In this document: in pieces, positions 32,301-46,659 of the stretch
How the letters are laid out: each line of letters opens with the position of its first letter
How positions within the stretch are numbered: the first letter of the stretch is position 1
DNA from: Lobosporangium transversale
Lineage: Eukaryota > Mortierellomycota > Mortierellomycetes > Mortierellales > Mortierellaceae
DNA length: 64,000 bases
NCBI RefSeq assembly: GCF_002105155.1
Contig: NW_019029040.1
Location: 1 to 64,000, forward strand
Direction: 5' to 3'
Notes under the pieces: generated by a model
Database searches by the model: none
Told to the model about the DNA's origin: nothing
What the model saw: only the letters and a program-made list of their open reading frames with translations
Translations under genes and position numbers: made by a program

Positions 32301-35300
32301 GTTTAACGCTTTTATGTGGACTAGCTCATGGAATGATTTCAAGCTTGAATGATCCTGAAGCTGTGGCCCATTTCCTTAAGAGCAGTACGCGCTTGAGTAA
32401 AAGATTGCTGGGTGAATATCTCGCAAAGCCAGCAAATTCTGAAGTTTTGAAGGCTTTTATTCAGCTTTTTGATTTCCATGGGGTAAGGTTGACATCCATG
32501 CCTCTATTTTAAGGAAAGGGTATATTAGTAAAATGAGCTTTAATAACTAACATTAAAATAATAATGTCTAGAAACGTCTCGATGAGTCGTTACGCGAACT
32601 TCTGGAGACCTTCCGACTACCTGGTGAAGCACAACAGATCGAGCGCGTCATGGAGCTTTTTGCGGCAACCTATTTTGCTACTAAGCCAAAGGAAATTGCG
32701 TCACAGGATGCTGCGTTTATCCTTGGGTTTGCTGTGGTTATGCTAAATACGGATCAGCACAATCGTGGAGTCAAAGGGCGTATGTCACTTGAGCAGTTTA
32801 TCAAGAATCTGAGGCAAGTCAACGCCGGCGAAGACTTCCCTCCCGAATATCTAGCAGAGATCTATGAAGCTATCCGTAAACGTGAGATTGTGCTGCCTCA
32901 AGAGCATGAAGGCCAACTTGGGTTCAACTATGCTTGGAAGGAGCTTTTGCGCAGAGCAGAGACTGCAGGACCCCTTGTCATCTCCAATACAGCAATGTAC
33001 GACAAAGAATTGTTTATGTCATCCTGGAAACCCATTATGTCTGCTATTTCGTACGGTATGTTTACCTGGGCAGTCAGAATTGATCACTCTTGTACTACGA
33101 TATATCTCTATGTATTAGTGAAAGGTATTCACTTTTACCCGATATTCTTTATTGGATTTTACTGTTTCATAGCATTTAATATGGCTCAAGACGATGCAAC
33201 TTTGCAAAAGTCGTTGACAGGATACTATCAGTGTGCAACCTTGGCAGCCCACTACAAACTTCCGGATATTTTTGACCGCATAACAATGTCTTTGGCAAGG
33301 ATGACTGGATTGCTGGACACTCCACATAACCCCGCCGATAACCGTGATGTCGTCGTTGAGGGCACCACAATAACCGTCTCTAACCTTGCGGTACAATTTG
33401 GCAAGAGCTACAAGGGGCAACTGGCTGCAGTCGTGGCATTTGGAGTAGCAAACGAGCACGGAAATATGATCCGGAGTGGCTGGAAGCCCATTCTGGAGAT
33501 TATTAAGAATCTATTTGTCAACAACCTTCTTCCAGGATCGATGCTGGAAGTGGAAGACTTCTTAGCAGGAACTACCATGATTCTTTTAAAGGCCCCAGTT
33601 GTTGCAGAAGTAAAAGACAAAGCTCGCCAGGATAGCTCTCTACTTTCAACCCTCTCCTCATACCTACTATCATCCTCATATTCGTATGAAACAGTCCGCG
33701 AGGAACCCACACCGGAGGAGATCGAGTCAACTCGTTGTACTGCTGATTGTGTCGCTGCTTGCAGATTGGAGGAACTCTTTGTAGATATTCGACTGCTAGA
33801 AGACCTGCCACTGACACATCTCATGGAGGCTATCAAGTTTGTTGCGGATGGAAATTCTGTGACAAAAGCGACAAAACCTCCAACTTCCAAGTTGTACAAC
33901 CCAGCTAATGTTTTCTTTTTGGAACTTATGATCAGCTTAACTGTTCAGAATCGATATCGCGTGCAGGCTTTGTGGCCCATTGTGTTTGAGCACTTGAGTG
34001 ACATTATCCGTGAGGCTGGTTCTCAGAGTGTATTGCTTGTAGAGCGTGCTGTTGTAGGTCTGCTTAGGCTGTGTATTCGCCTCGCTCATAACGACGACAT
34101 GTCCAAGGAGGTGCTCGATGCTCTGGATCTATTACTTGGATTACCTATTGATGTTGTTCCTGAGGTTGCGGAGCAAATGATGGCAGGCGTGTTGACCCTT
34201 TTGAAAGCTGACACATCATGTGTCCGACCCAATTTGAATTGGGATGTTCTCTTCGCACTCTTGTCTTCTACTTCCAACCATCCAGAGGCTGCCAAGTACT
34301 CGTTTGAGGCCATTAGCATGTTTGTGGCAGAGAATGATGGGAAGAATGTAAGCGTAGAGAATTACGCAGATTGTGTTGACCTTTTAATCCGCTTTGCTGC
34401 GGCGGGTGCAGTTGGTGCAGAGGGTTCTATGAAACAGGAAAGTGGACAACGCGGAAACAAGAGTCATCTATCGAAGGCACAGGCTAGTGCTGTGGACAGG
34501 GCCAAGAAGGCAGTGGAGATGCTGTACAAGCTGCACAGTCAGGCTCCTCGACTTATCTCTGAATCAAAGATGAATCCAGAGTTGACATGGTCTGCCTATT
34601 GGTTCCCTATCTTAGTGGGATTGACTCAGCAGTGCTCTAATCCGTGTCGGGATGTCCGCAATCATGCTATGATCTACCTTCAGAGGGCACTTTTATTGCC
34701 AGAGATCGTGACAGACAAAATCGCCGAATGGGTGGTGCTCTTTGACAAGGTGCTCTTCAAGCTGTTGGAAGATCTGTTGAGACCTGAAGTAGTGCAGCAG
34801 GACCCGGCTGGTTTCGAAGAGACAAAAAGCAAGGCCTGTTCAATTGTCTGTAAAACATTCTTGCATTATTACTTCAGACTGCTTGAATGGGGGGGTCTAA
34901 AAGCTCTCTGGATGAATGTCTTGGATTACATGGATGCTTTCATGCAAACAGCGCAAAGTGAACAGCTGGTATGTTCGATATTCACATGTGTGCATCCCTT
35001 TTTAAATTTATACCCTGAACTGACGCCACTCTCTTGTTTGTTTTTGTTCTAACATAGTATGAAGCCGTGCCAGAGTCGCTCAAGAACTGCTTACTAGTCA
35101 TGTCGACATCAGAAGCGTTCACCGAGGCAACTGCCAACAGACCCGACAGTCTGTGGAATATGACATGGGCCCGGATTAATAAGTTTCTACCCAACCTAAA
35201 GGCAGAGATCTTTCCTCCTCCAGTCTCTGAAGGAGGATCATCTTATGCTGCTCTAATGATGGGCGTAGGCAAGAACCTGTTTTCTGCGGTTACAGCGAGC

Positions 35301-35540
35301 GACCTACCCGAGTCTTCCTCACCATCTTCTGTACCTGAAACACAGGTACCAGAATCGACTCTGGAACCCCCAACAGTATCCACAGTTACTAGTGTTGGAA
35401 ATGTGGCTGCTGGCCTTGAACAAGTCATGGATCTGCAGCAAGAGCAAAGGCAAGAACAAGAAGCACATGTCCGGAGCGTAGAAGATAGACATGAAGGATC
35501 AATAACTAGGGTAGATGAGGATGCATCGAGTTTGTTATAG
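29356..35540 (+). CDS. GEA1: Sec7-domain ARF guanine nucleotide exchange factor (Gea1/Gea2/GBF1 family), about 1643 aa
   Basis: It activates Arf1-type GTPases at the early Golgi so that COPI coats assemble. Predicted exons are 29356-29733, 29837-29894, 29995-30126, 30242-30469, 30574-30634, 30726-30982, 31083-31295, 31382-31819, 31908-32018, 32105-32240, 32325-32482, 32572-33055, 33173-34968 and 35058-35540. The N-terminal DCB region starts with WSHLVHAEIISVTSAMRRN; the HUS region includes LRVISTVFDTMRPSLKLQQE. The Sec7 domain (about 650-840) has the catalytic glutamate in FRLPGEAQQIER (about residue 742) and LNTDQHN. HDS helices follow. The C-terminus is disordered and Gln-rich. Phases agree throughout except exon 7: one extra T in the CCCTTTG run at 31258-31264 shifts the frame between MSL and VADDMC. 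Without it the protein is whole. The ATG context is the first in frame. Confidence 0.88.
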
Positions 35541-36002
35541 AGTGGGACTTGAATAAAATATTTAAAAAATCGGAATAAATCATGTTTTCGCGGTTGACGC
35601 GTAATGACGCGAGAATACATGGCTCGGAGAAAAGTTTTTCCCCCATTCAAAATGATCTTTACAAATCTATGCGAAATATACGATAGTACTCGCATATTTA
35701 GACGAACACCATCTTCCTTCTGAAAAGCAGTTGTAGTGGATGACTAGCAAGATTATAAATTTCCCTTCTGGCAAAGAAGAAGCACTATTGAGTGGATGTC
35801 ATTACAAGATTTTCTCTACGAACTATTCGGATTTGTACACAAGACGCGTTCATTCATCAAGAGCGAGAGCCTGCCCTTAATACAATTCCGTCCTCCCATG
35901 TAAATTTTTCCCAGGGAAATTCGTACACATAAAAGGTGCCAAAACGCTCATTCAAAGAATTGATCCCCCATTCTTCATTCCACCAGAATACACAAATAAA
36001 AA
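35541..36002 (+). promoter_or_regulatory. Upstream region of the class III ADH gene
   Basis: No coding frame. A TATA-like CATAAAAG occurs at about 35928-35935, roughly 70 nt before the ATG, with a short AC-rich leader after it. Confidence 0.4.
35552..35557 (+). terminator. Poly(A) signal after the ARF-GEF gene
   Basis: AATAAA lies 12 nt beyond the stop codon; a second follows at 35575. It is close to the stop, so the true signal could be either. Confidence 0.4.
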
Positions 36003-37852
<1,850 letters not shown>

Positions 37853-38008
37853 CCTTCACGAACCCCCGTTGAGAAAGAGCTTTAATTTGGGGTCTTTGCC
37901 TTGTGTGTCTGCATGATAATAAATCCAACTTCTATCCCCGCTCCTCTTTATTTCAGAAGATGTAGATTGGTAATGAGTAATGTGTGATGCACTCCTTATA
38001 TCTTATCT

Positions 38009-38048
<40 letters not shown>

Positions 38049-38230
38049 AGAGAGAAATGGTGTATAAACTTATTTAAAATGGGATTGTATAATGTAGTAA
38101 TGAAGTATGGGCATGCTAAAGGCTCTAAACGAAGGATCATTTAATGTAGCTTGCCATGCGCGCAACCGGCAGTGTTGAGCTTCCCTGAAGACCTTAGTGC
38201 CTGATCTATAACGATATGCAGTGAAATCCC
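37853..38230. other. ADH gene 3' region and spacer
   Basis: It contains an A run ending in GAGAGAGAG (38018-38056). No gene seen. Confidence 0.5.
37918..37923 (+). terminator. Poly(A) signal after the class III ADH gene
   Basis: AATAAA about 66 nt beyond the stop codon. Confidence 0.5.
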
Positions 38231-38692
38231 CTACCTGGGCTTTTGGTGCTGGCCCAGTGGGCCTCGGCTGACTGGCCTCAGTCGTTGCAGCAATGTCATG
38301 TGGAGGAGCCTTTCAGGATAGCTCCGAAGAGGCAAAAACTGAAAAGGACTCTCTAAAGAAGATCCTCCAGAAGAGGGACTTCCGGGGAGAGAGTTTCGAC
38401 CACGAGATCGACGATGGGTAGGCCTCGGAATAGTAGACCCTGGAACAGCACGCCTTGGAAAAGTAGGCTTTGGAGGGATTGCTCTTCGTGGAATTGGTCT
38501 TGAAGAAGAAGATTGGATCATTGGCTTATTAGATAATGAGATGAAGGAAAGAAGTGGCGCGACGAGGAGGGAAATTGTAGGCAAAAATAAAACCCGAAGA
38601 TGGAATAAAGAAAAGCCAACAAATAGGAATGCCACTTTTTTTTTCAAGTCCAAGATCCAAAATCCTGTGGAACGTGGTACATTGTGATCCAC
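38231..38692 (-). CDS. Hypothetical protein, 153 aa, hydrophobic N-terminus and basic Pro/Arg-rich tail
   Basis: This reverse-strand frame begins with an ATG at 38692. Residues 18-52 contain two hydrophobic stretches (VAFLFVGFSLFHLRVLFL, ISLLVAPLLSFISL); the rest is rich in Arg, Pro and Ser (RPIPRRAIPPKP, FPRRAVPGSTIPRP). The PxR repeats could be part of a real exon or a chance open frame in a region of GA-rich bias. No family, no neighbour logic and no clear splice partners were found. Confidence 0.25.
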   Translation of the reverse strand: MDHNVPRSTGFWILDLKKKVAFLFVGFSLFHLRVLFLPTISLLVAPLLSFISLSNKPMIQSSSSRPIPRRAIPPKPTFPRRAVPGSTIPRPTHRRSRGRNSLPGSPSSGGSSLESPFQFLPLRSYPERLLHMTLLQRLRPVSRGPLGQHQKPR

Positions 38693-40178
38693 ATTCCGCG
38701 ATCTGACGTCGAAAACATATTCGACATTTTTTTATTTTTACTATTCGTCAATGAATACAAGAAAGAAGCGCTAAAGTTGGACTCTGATAGCACCTTGAAC
38801 CTTGAACCTGAAGATTCGAGAAGGAATCGGACTCACCACTGCTACCACTACTATCACCACTATCACTACCACCACCATTACTACTATCTCCCATTACTAC
38901 CTTGCATGTTGGTAAGACCAATAGAATACACTTTCAGTTATATACTATTGGTAGATCTTGGATGACCACGAAATGTGATCTACACACCCACTGCCTTGAG
39001 TTAGAAGGAACACAATCTAATTTTATGCTATTCTATCTATGAATCCACGAAAAGCTGATGTTAAGCCCAGGTAGCTTCATAGCTTGTTCCATCATGAATC
39101 TTTTAGTAGCAGAGTATGCCTTAAAAAGCTAAAAGAATGCTTGGATTGAAACTGAAAATACAAAACAGTCTATCTTTTGATCAAGTATAGTGTATCTACC
39201 CGAGAGCTAAGGGGTAAAGGAGCAAACAACTTGTAAAGAGTATCAAGTCGTCCTGATGGATTTGTAGGGTGAATTTTCATCCTTTGGCAGAAGAGACAAA
39301 TAAGGTTACATGGTTCACATTGCTCCGCCCAATTACTGGCTTGTGCGCCTTCAGGACTAATTTCATTTCCTTTTTGACTAACCCCTCTTCTTCCCCTCTG
39401 CCAGATGATTCTAACCGATCAAGATAAAAGCATTTCATTTGCCAGTGCTTTAGATACTTCATGGTTCTCAACATAGAATCAATGTTGAGGAGCATGTAGC
39501 TGTACTAACTTTCTCTCCTTCATTTCATTTCATTTCATTTCCATCGCACTACGCCTTAGCTAGTGCAGGCACCAGATGTGCTCCATGCCAGAGATGGAAG
39601 GAAGAAAAATCAAAATAAATTAAAAATTGAGGGGAGGTGGACACCATGTATTGGCTGTTCGCCTAGATTCAGGACGTCAAAAGAACCAATCATCCCTTCA
39701 TCCTGAATCCACCTCTACTGATGATAGAGAGGGCTACAGCGTGGAAGGGGAAGATGACAAGAAAGCCCTGAAGACAACAGTTGTGGCTCTTGCTGATTCG
39801 ATTTACAAATAGGGGGGGATAGATCACATGACATCCGTCCAATATCCAAACAGATTTTTTGCACAATCAAATGTCATTGTTGGGTGCTCCGAACGTCTGC
39901 ATGAATGTCTACATATCCTTCTGGGCTGACTCTTTTTTTTTTTTTTTTTTTTTTGTTCATCCTCAACTCAACTACAAGGGGAGCAATTACTTATTACACG
40001 ACCTCAATTTCATCTGTTGTAGAACTTTTTTTTACCTTCTCCTCTGTATTCTTATTTTACCTGACGCGTGAGAAGAAAACCAGAGCTTCGCGTGTTCTTT
40101 TTGTTTTCACACTCCAACCCTGTCTTTCCTCGTGTTTCCTCATTTCCTTGCATCAGTTGTCTACGGAGTACAGCAACA
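38693..40178. other. 1.5-kb spacer upstream of the bromodomain gene
   Basis: No gene firmly supported. It contains a CAC/CTA-rich trinucleotide stretch (38835-38890), a CATTT pentanucleotide repeat (39518-39541), a T run (39932-39953), and a 61-codon forward frame (39627-39812, acidic-basic, ending ALADSIYK) that could be a stray exon. Confidence 0.4.
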
Positions 40179-43100
40179 ATGAATTCAAGTAGGCGAAGCT
40201 CAAAGCAGATCTCACCAGAACAAGAATCACATTTGCAGGTAAAAAAAACATTTCTTTCTTGCTCCCCCCCCCCCCTCCTTCCCTCCTCCTCTTTCTTCTC
40301 CCCTCTCTCTTGTACACAACAACCATGCCATGATAATTAGTTTTCCCGCCAAGTTTACACATTAAATAATAACCATAATCATATTAATTATAATAATGAT
40401 AATAATAATAATATGCTGTCGGCTTAAAATATATGAGGGAACGTGCTGATGAGACTAAAGGTGCAGGAGAGAGGGGAAGAAGAGAGGGGAAGGAGCGGGA
40501 AGGAGAAGTGAAAAGAGTTTTCAATTAAGATTCAGGGTCTACATGGCATCATGAATGAAGTGAAAGCACAAGCAACGGTAAACTGATTGTCTTTTCGTGA
40601 TCAGATCGTGATTTTGAGAGCTATAATCGGCATGATCAGATGGTTCGCGTGGTCATGTTTCAAGTCTACATCAGCACCCTGCATAGTCTTATAGTTCAAT
40701 AGGATGACACTTGAAGAAGAAAAAAAGAAAAAGGTCAATTAATACATTTTTTTTTATCCTCATAGGCGATCAAGACCGAACCTCCAAAGCTCAAGCTCAA
40801 ACTCAAGCAGCCCGAACAAGCAATGCTGTCCGAAAGTGGTAAGGCGGTGCTATCCTTTTGTTTTATGAATCTAGACAAAATGGAGCATTGCCTGAAGAAC
40901 CTCTTTACTATTTATTCACTCCATTAGATACAAAGAGAATGTTTGTTGCCATTGAAGAGAATGACACCAAGACAATGAGATACTTCTTAACACAAAAGAA
41001 TGTGCATCCAGATACACTTTTCGTGACAAATATCTTTGAGGACAGTACCTTCACATGGTCACCACTTCATGCAGCAGCCTATTACGGGTCAAAGCAGATC
41101 ATTAGTCTGCTAATGGAGCATGGTGCTAATGTAGAACTACAGGATACTTGGTACAAAGGAAGACCCCTCGCATGGGCTGCATTTGGAGGTAATCTAATTA
41201 TCTGATTCTATCAATGATCATATTTTATTTCGTATTTTATTTTCTCTCCTTTAAAAAAAAAGAGACTAATGTATTTTTTTTTTTTTTTTTTTTTTAAAAC
41301 CGTTAAATGGTTAAAAACAGGTCATTTGGATGCAGCAAGGTTGTTGATCGAAAAATATGGAGCCGATAAACATGCACAAAATGAACACGGTCAAGAGGCA
41401 CTGGAACTTGTTTATGAAACCAATGCGGAATGGGAGGCTCTTTTTGGAGATGTATTTTTTTCTCTTCTTCTTCCTCGCTACTACTAAAGCTGCTGCTGTT
41501 GTCTATTTGTACATGTATCTGTTAGTAATCAACTGAACATACTTCCTTTTTAATTATTAGAGCCCCGAAAATGGATTGAAGTCAGGGAAGCACTTGAAGA
41601 AAAAGTATTCAGAAGACACCAAATATCAATCAAAGGACAGCAAATCAAAGGATGGAAAAGAAGGCAAGAATACAGTAACTATCCCAGCTAGCCCACAAAT
41701 CGGTGCTTTCACTGAACTTTACAAAATCATTTTGAATCACAAAGACAAAACGTACGTAACGTCTATGTTCAATCGTACCGCCGTGGTTTTATTACTGTGT
41801 CATACTAACCACAGCTATATATACTGTATATAAATGTTTGCAGTGGACGAGGACTAGCGGACATATTTTTGGCACTACCTTCAAAGGAAGAGTATCCGGA
41901 ATACTATGAGATCATAAAATCACCTATGTCTCTCCAACTTGTATTGGTATGAAGCAAGGACATGTAGTGGGCATTTTATTTGAGCGAAAAAATGAATAGA
42001 ACTCTCTAACCTAAATTTTGTTCTCGGAACGCACCATAGTCAAGGATAAAATCAGGGCACTACAAGACTGTAGAGGATTTTGATAGAGAATTCCAGCTTA
42101 TTTTTGAGAATGCGCTCATCTTCAATGAGGATGGATCACGCATCAATAAGGATGCCAGGACACTGCTGAAATTATTCAATTCTCGCAAAAAAGAGATTTA
42201 TGCTAATTACAAGCTTACTCCAAAGGCTGCGGCGGTCGACAAGGTATGTACCTCATACCATTGTGCAGTGTAGCATAATACTCTGTCTTGAAGGACCTAA
42301 ATCTTTTGACAGTCGATATTTAATCACTTTTACATCCACACCTATTGCTTTAAAACAGTCTGATAGACAGATAGTACCATCACTTACTAAAAATGGCGTG
42401 ACATACCAAGTCGGCGAGTTCGTACGGCTCAGTGACCCCGCAAAAACAATTCTTCTCATTGAACGGCTGGAGATTGATTCGAAGTAAGTTAAATGCCCGA
42501 AAAGACTGCTGTCGATTGAGTACAGGGGCATTTTTCACCCTTGTATAAACGTATTGACGTACTTGCTCTGGTACATTATTGATCTGTGCTTGCAGGAAAA
42601 CCCGATTTATAGCTGGATCCAAATTTCTTCGACCAGATCAAATCTTCCAGGCTCCAGGGCAATTGTTTTATGAACAGGAGGTGCTCAAATGTTCAGGGGA
42701 ATGGCAGTTTGACTTTGGACTTGTGGATCATAAAGTTTACGTTCAAGCCCATAAGGATTATGTCCGTGGACAGGTCCTCGACTTTGCTCCAAAGGATGTA
42801 TTCGTTTGCGAAAACCGTTATTCTGAGACTGGAAAGGCTGCATTTTTGATCAAGGATTGGAAGCGAGTTTATACCATTGATCCTCTGCCGACACCCGTCA
42901 GCCCTTACCCTTCACCACTCCGTCTGCCCAAGGTTCAGTTCAAAACGTCGGTCACAGCTGACTCAGCCTTGGAGTCTGTTGGGCAATTCAATGGAAGGCG
43001 TTCCTCTTCAGTGGCACATCACGACGCCAATAAGCGTGGTAAACGGTCGAGACCCTCTTCAAAGCCCAAGGCTACAAAGCGCAGGCAGAGTCAGAGTAAT

Positions 43101-43424
43101 GACAATAGCGACGACAATGACGATGATGATGGGAACGAAGATGAAGACGTTGATGTTGATGGGATTACTTCCCCAGATCCTCATCGACGCCGATCTAGTC
43201 AGTCGCAACGCCAACAATTTCAGCATGCACAACAGCAACAGTCGCACTCGCTACCACAGGCACAATCACAATCGCAGCCACATCCACAAACTCAACATCC
43301 ACTGATGCATCAACAGCAGCAGCTTCATCAACATCCACAACCACAACATTTGCAGCAACAAGCAATGCATCCACATTTCCAGCCGCAACACCCCCAGCAG
43401 CAACAGCAATATCAGCAGCAATAT

Positions 43425-43456
<32 letters not shown>

Positions 43457-43901
43457 ACAACAACAGCGGCCACGTCGTGTCTCTTCTCAAATGAATAGTC
43501 CCAATGCCATGCAACAACAGCAGCAACAACAGCAACAACAGCTACTTTTGCAACAACAACAACAACAGCAGCAGCAGCACTTGTATCAGCAGCAACAAGC
43601 ACTTCAATATCAACATATGAGTCCCCACCTTCAGCATCCACACCAAACACCAATACCTCAAAGCCCGAGCAATTCTCAGGCAATGGCTTCACCTGGATCG
43701 CCAGGCCGGATGCAAATGCCCGTACACACGCAGGTTCAAGCCCCGACAACACCACTGATCGATCCTAGGATCAGTACGCCAATGCAAGTTGCCCCATCAT
43801 CCGGTAGTATTCCTCCCGCAGAGCTATCGCTTGTCTATGACCCCTCTGTCGGGCCGCGGAAAGGTATTTTATAATTTTGCCATGTTCCTTTTTTGTTATT
43901 A

Positions 43902-43936
<35 letters not shown>

Positions 43937-44404
43937 TACATTCCACATTTGTGGTCAACTAACTTAATATAAACCCCAATTCTACTGAATGCATTATATA
44001 TATTAGGATATGCAATGCTTCAGTCCATCACCGTGGATGCAGAGGACAAGTCATTTATGATGAATTTGAGCACGGAAGCGTTTGCACATACTATTTCAGT
44101 GAACTCTACTGTTACAACTATCACAGTGGTTCCATTACTGGCATCGCAATTGGCACCGATCCAGCAGCATGTTGGTATGTCTGTCTTCCAAAATGGAAGA
44201 AAACTTACACCAACAGGGTTAGTGGCGCTTCCGACCGCACCAACAATTGGACACCATGTGTACACGATCCCGCTGGTATTCGGGCAGAACACGATTGATG
44301 TTTGGATCAGTGCGCAGGTCGGAGGACTATTTCAGGGAGGATTGCCTGGAGGCAAGACCGAGACTCAGCAATTCTACTTGTTTGTCCAGCGCAATAATGT
44401 GTGA
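40179..44404 (+). CDS. Ankyrin-bromodomain-BAH chromatin-remodelling subunit (RSC1/2-like), 951 aa
   Basis: Predicted exons are 40179-40238, 40766-40838, 40886-41188, 41321-41451, 41561-41751, 41844-41946, 42040-42243, 42359-42483, 42596-43863 and 44007-44404; phases fit. Residues 55-180 are ankyrin repeats (WSPLHAAAYYGSKQIISLLM, GRPLAWAAFGGHLDAARLLI). Residues 235-335 are a bromodomain (FLALPSKEEYPEYYEIIKSP, with the acetyl-lysine-binding asparagine in ENALIFNEDGS). Residues 365-490 are a BAH domain (VTYQVGEFVRLSD, PGQLFYEQEVLKC, VFVCENRYSE). A basic/acidic stretch and a polyQ linker (about 560-740) precede a conserved beta-rich C-terminal domain (820-951). Bromodomain plus BAH is typical of Rsc1/Rsc2 in the RSC/SWI-SNF remodeller, which reads acetylated nucleosomes; yeast versions have two bromodomains and no ankyrins. 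The 47-nt second intron is the least certain. Confidence 0.87.
43200..43600 (+). repeat. CAG/CAA polyglutamine tract in the bromodomain gene
   Basis: Mixed CAG and CAA codons encode long glutamine runs broken by His and Pro residues. Mixed codons limit replication slippage. The reverse strand is open for 186 codons only because of this composition. Confidence 0.9.
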
Positions 44405-44533
44405 TCCGTGAGTGATCAGGGGCTGAAATTACAAAAAAAAAAAACCGTGCACAAAAATAAAAAATTACAGAAGCATAGTCATAATAATCGTTAAAACAGC
44501 ACTTGGCACTTTGAAATAAGCATTTATTATAAT

Positions 44534-44566
<33 letters not shown>

Positions 44567-46440
44567 TATTACTTTTATTTGTTTACACAGAGGGGATAGA
44601 CTTGCTTTGGCATAAAAAATTTAGAATAGCTTCTAAAGATGGTCGTAACACATTTAGCTTCAGATCAAGGTTATTAAAATATAAACATATCCATAAATTG
44701 CTATAACAGCAATGAGGTATTGAAAGCAAGTTGCAATTAAATGCTAAATAGGCCATTGATGGCGATGGCGACGACAGCCTGTAAAGGTGAGATAAATGAG
44801 AACGAGAAACCGTGATGACGGGGAAGATCACTTGGGTAAGAGAGAATGAGGAATGAATGTTAAAGAGTGCAATTTATTGAACTAGCATGTACCATGGTAT
44901 ATATACTACTGTACATGAACATTAATAAACATGCACTGACACTAACACAAGAAATGGCCCCGTACAAATCCGTGTAAAGTTGTACTTTTTTGACTCGAAA
45001 GACTCATTAGAAATCCTCCTCCTTCTTCGAGGCTCTCTTTCAATATCAGAGTCACATTCGCCATATGAAAAAGCATTGGTGTACTTGGCCGCTATCAATA
45101 GCTTTTTCGTTTTAGAAGGAAGTGCTAACATTTAAACGTAAAGTACATGTACATGTACTAAGACTAAGTGTTCAAAGTCTTTATTATAATACATATATAA
45201 ATACATATTATAAACGTTGGCGATTTAGGGATTAAATCATTGTGTGCGATTAACAACAAGGCACGTTTTTTTCTTATTAGTCATGTCAGCCCCTGTCAGG
45301 GACCATGTCTTCTTTGAGCTGCCACCTTTATTACACAAAGATTTATGACGCGTGATGATGGGATATGGTACGAAAATGGATGTAAAAAAAATAATAAAAC
45401 TTCTTGATTTAATGACAAGAGCAGACGAAGATCGAGTCAGGTGAACAAAGTGTTCAGTAAAGAAAGAGATTATTATTAATTATCCAAGTTTGTTTTTGTT
45501 CTACATGTACATGTACATGTAGCTTCTGTTTAGTCCGCAGTGATCGGAGGAATGGGGACTTGTGCCGAAGCCTTTTTTTTTTTTTTTTTTTTTTTTTTAG
45601 ATCAAAATTTCCCGTGGTGACCATATACCATATACCCGGACTGTGGCTCAGATTTTTTTTTTTAAAAAAAAAAATCCCTGCATCCACTCACTGTAAAATA
45701 AGAGTTGGAGGCAACGTTCTTTTTTTACTTTTTTGTGAACTACCTTCTTCAGAATAGAAAAATATACATGTAGATGATGAGATGATGAGAAATCAGTGAA
45801 GAACCTGATGGATGGTGTAGAGGTTTTTGGGCTTTGAGAGAGGGAATGTTTTCATGTGCAGATGTGGGGGAAGGGTGTTCCTCAAAGTGTATGTTTCCGA
45901 AACACAAAAGTGTGGAGTTGTCGGTCTCTATGCTGTTTGGCACGTGAAATTCCTTTTTGTCTTGTCCACAGATCAAAGTCGAATGTCATTCGATCATCTC
46001 TCACATTTTTTGTTCCAAACAGTACAACAGTATATACATGTATAGCGACTAAATCAATTTGCCATTAGACTATTATTTTATTATTCATCTATATCCAGTG
46101 ATATACATATTCAATTTTTATCCAACATGTGGACGGTGTTTGTCTCTTTGCATAGAATGACCCTATTCAACCACCCCCGCAATCTTGAACCTTGTCTTTT
46201 TCCATCACCCGTGGATCGGTTGGCTTCTTTTCACAGGGTTTTGTGTCCCTGTTTTCCAAAAAAGTTGTCCTGGATCATATAAATGCCTGATGCTTTTCCT
46301 TACATTCGGGACAAAATAAAAAAACTCCTTTTTTTTTTTTCCTCTCTTTTCTTTTCCTTCTTTCTTTTTTCTTCATCTTTCTCTCTCCTCTCTATTCTCC
46401 TTTCACCTTCATCTATAAACACCCACATCTATCCAACACA
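44405..46440. other. 2-kb spacer upstream of the thiolase gene
   Basis: No gene supported. It includes an ATT repeat (44535-44575), ACATGT palindromes (45146-45160, 45503-45520), a T run (45572-45598), and a pyrimidine-rich thiolase leader (46325-46440). Confidence 0.5.
45503..45520. repeat. Nested ACATGT palindrome
   Basis: Three overlapping copies of the self-complementary unit TACATG. Similar clusters lie at 23668-23687 and 45146-45160. Confidence 0.6.
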
Positions 46441-46626
46441 ATGTCTTCCCGCCTTGCTCAGATCTCTTCTCACTTGACTGTTCAGCCTACCTCGGCTGCT
46501 TCTTCCTCTATCCAGACAAAGATCGGTGTCAAGTCTCCTGATGATGTGGTCATTGTCGATGCTGTCCGCACCCCCATGACCCGTGGCAAGAAGGGTGGCT
46601 TCAAGGATACCGTTCCGTAAGTAGTC

Positions 46627-46659
<33 letters not shown>

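Noticed and set aside
43195..43755. 186-codon reverse frame rich in Val and Ala
   Set aside because: Antisense of the CAG/CAA polyglutamine tract; openness is a composition effect.
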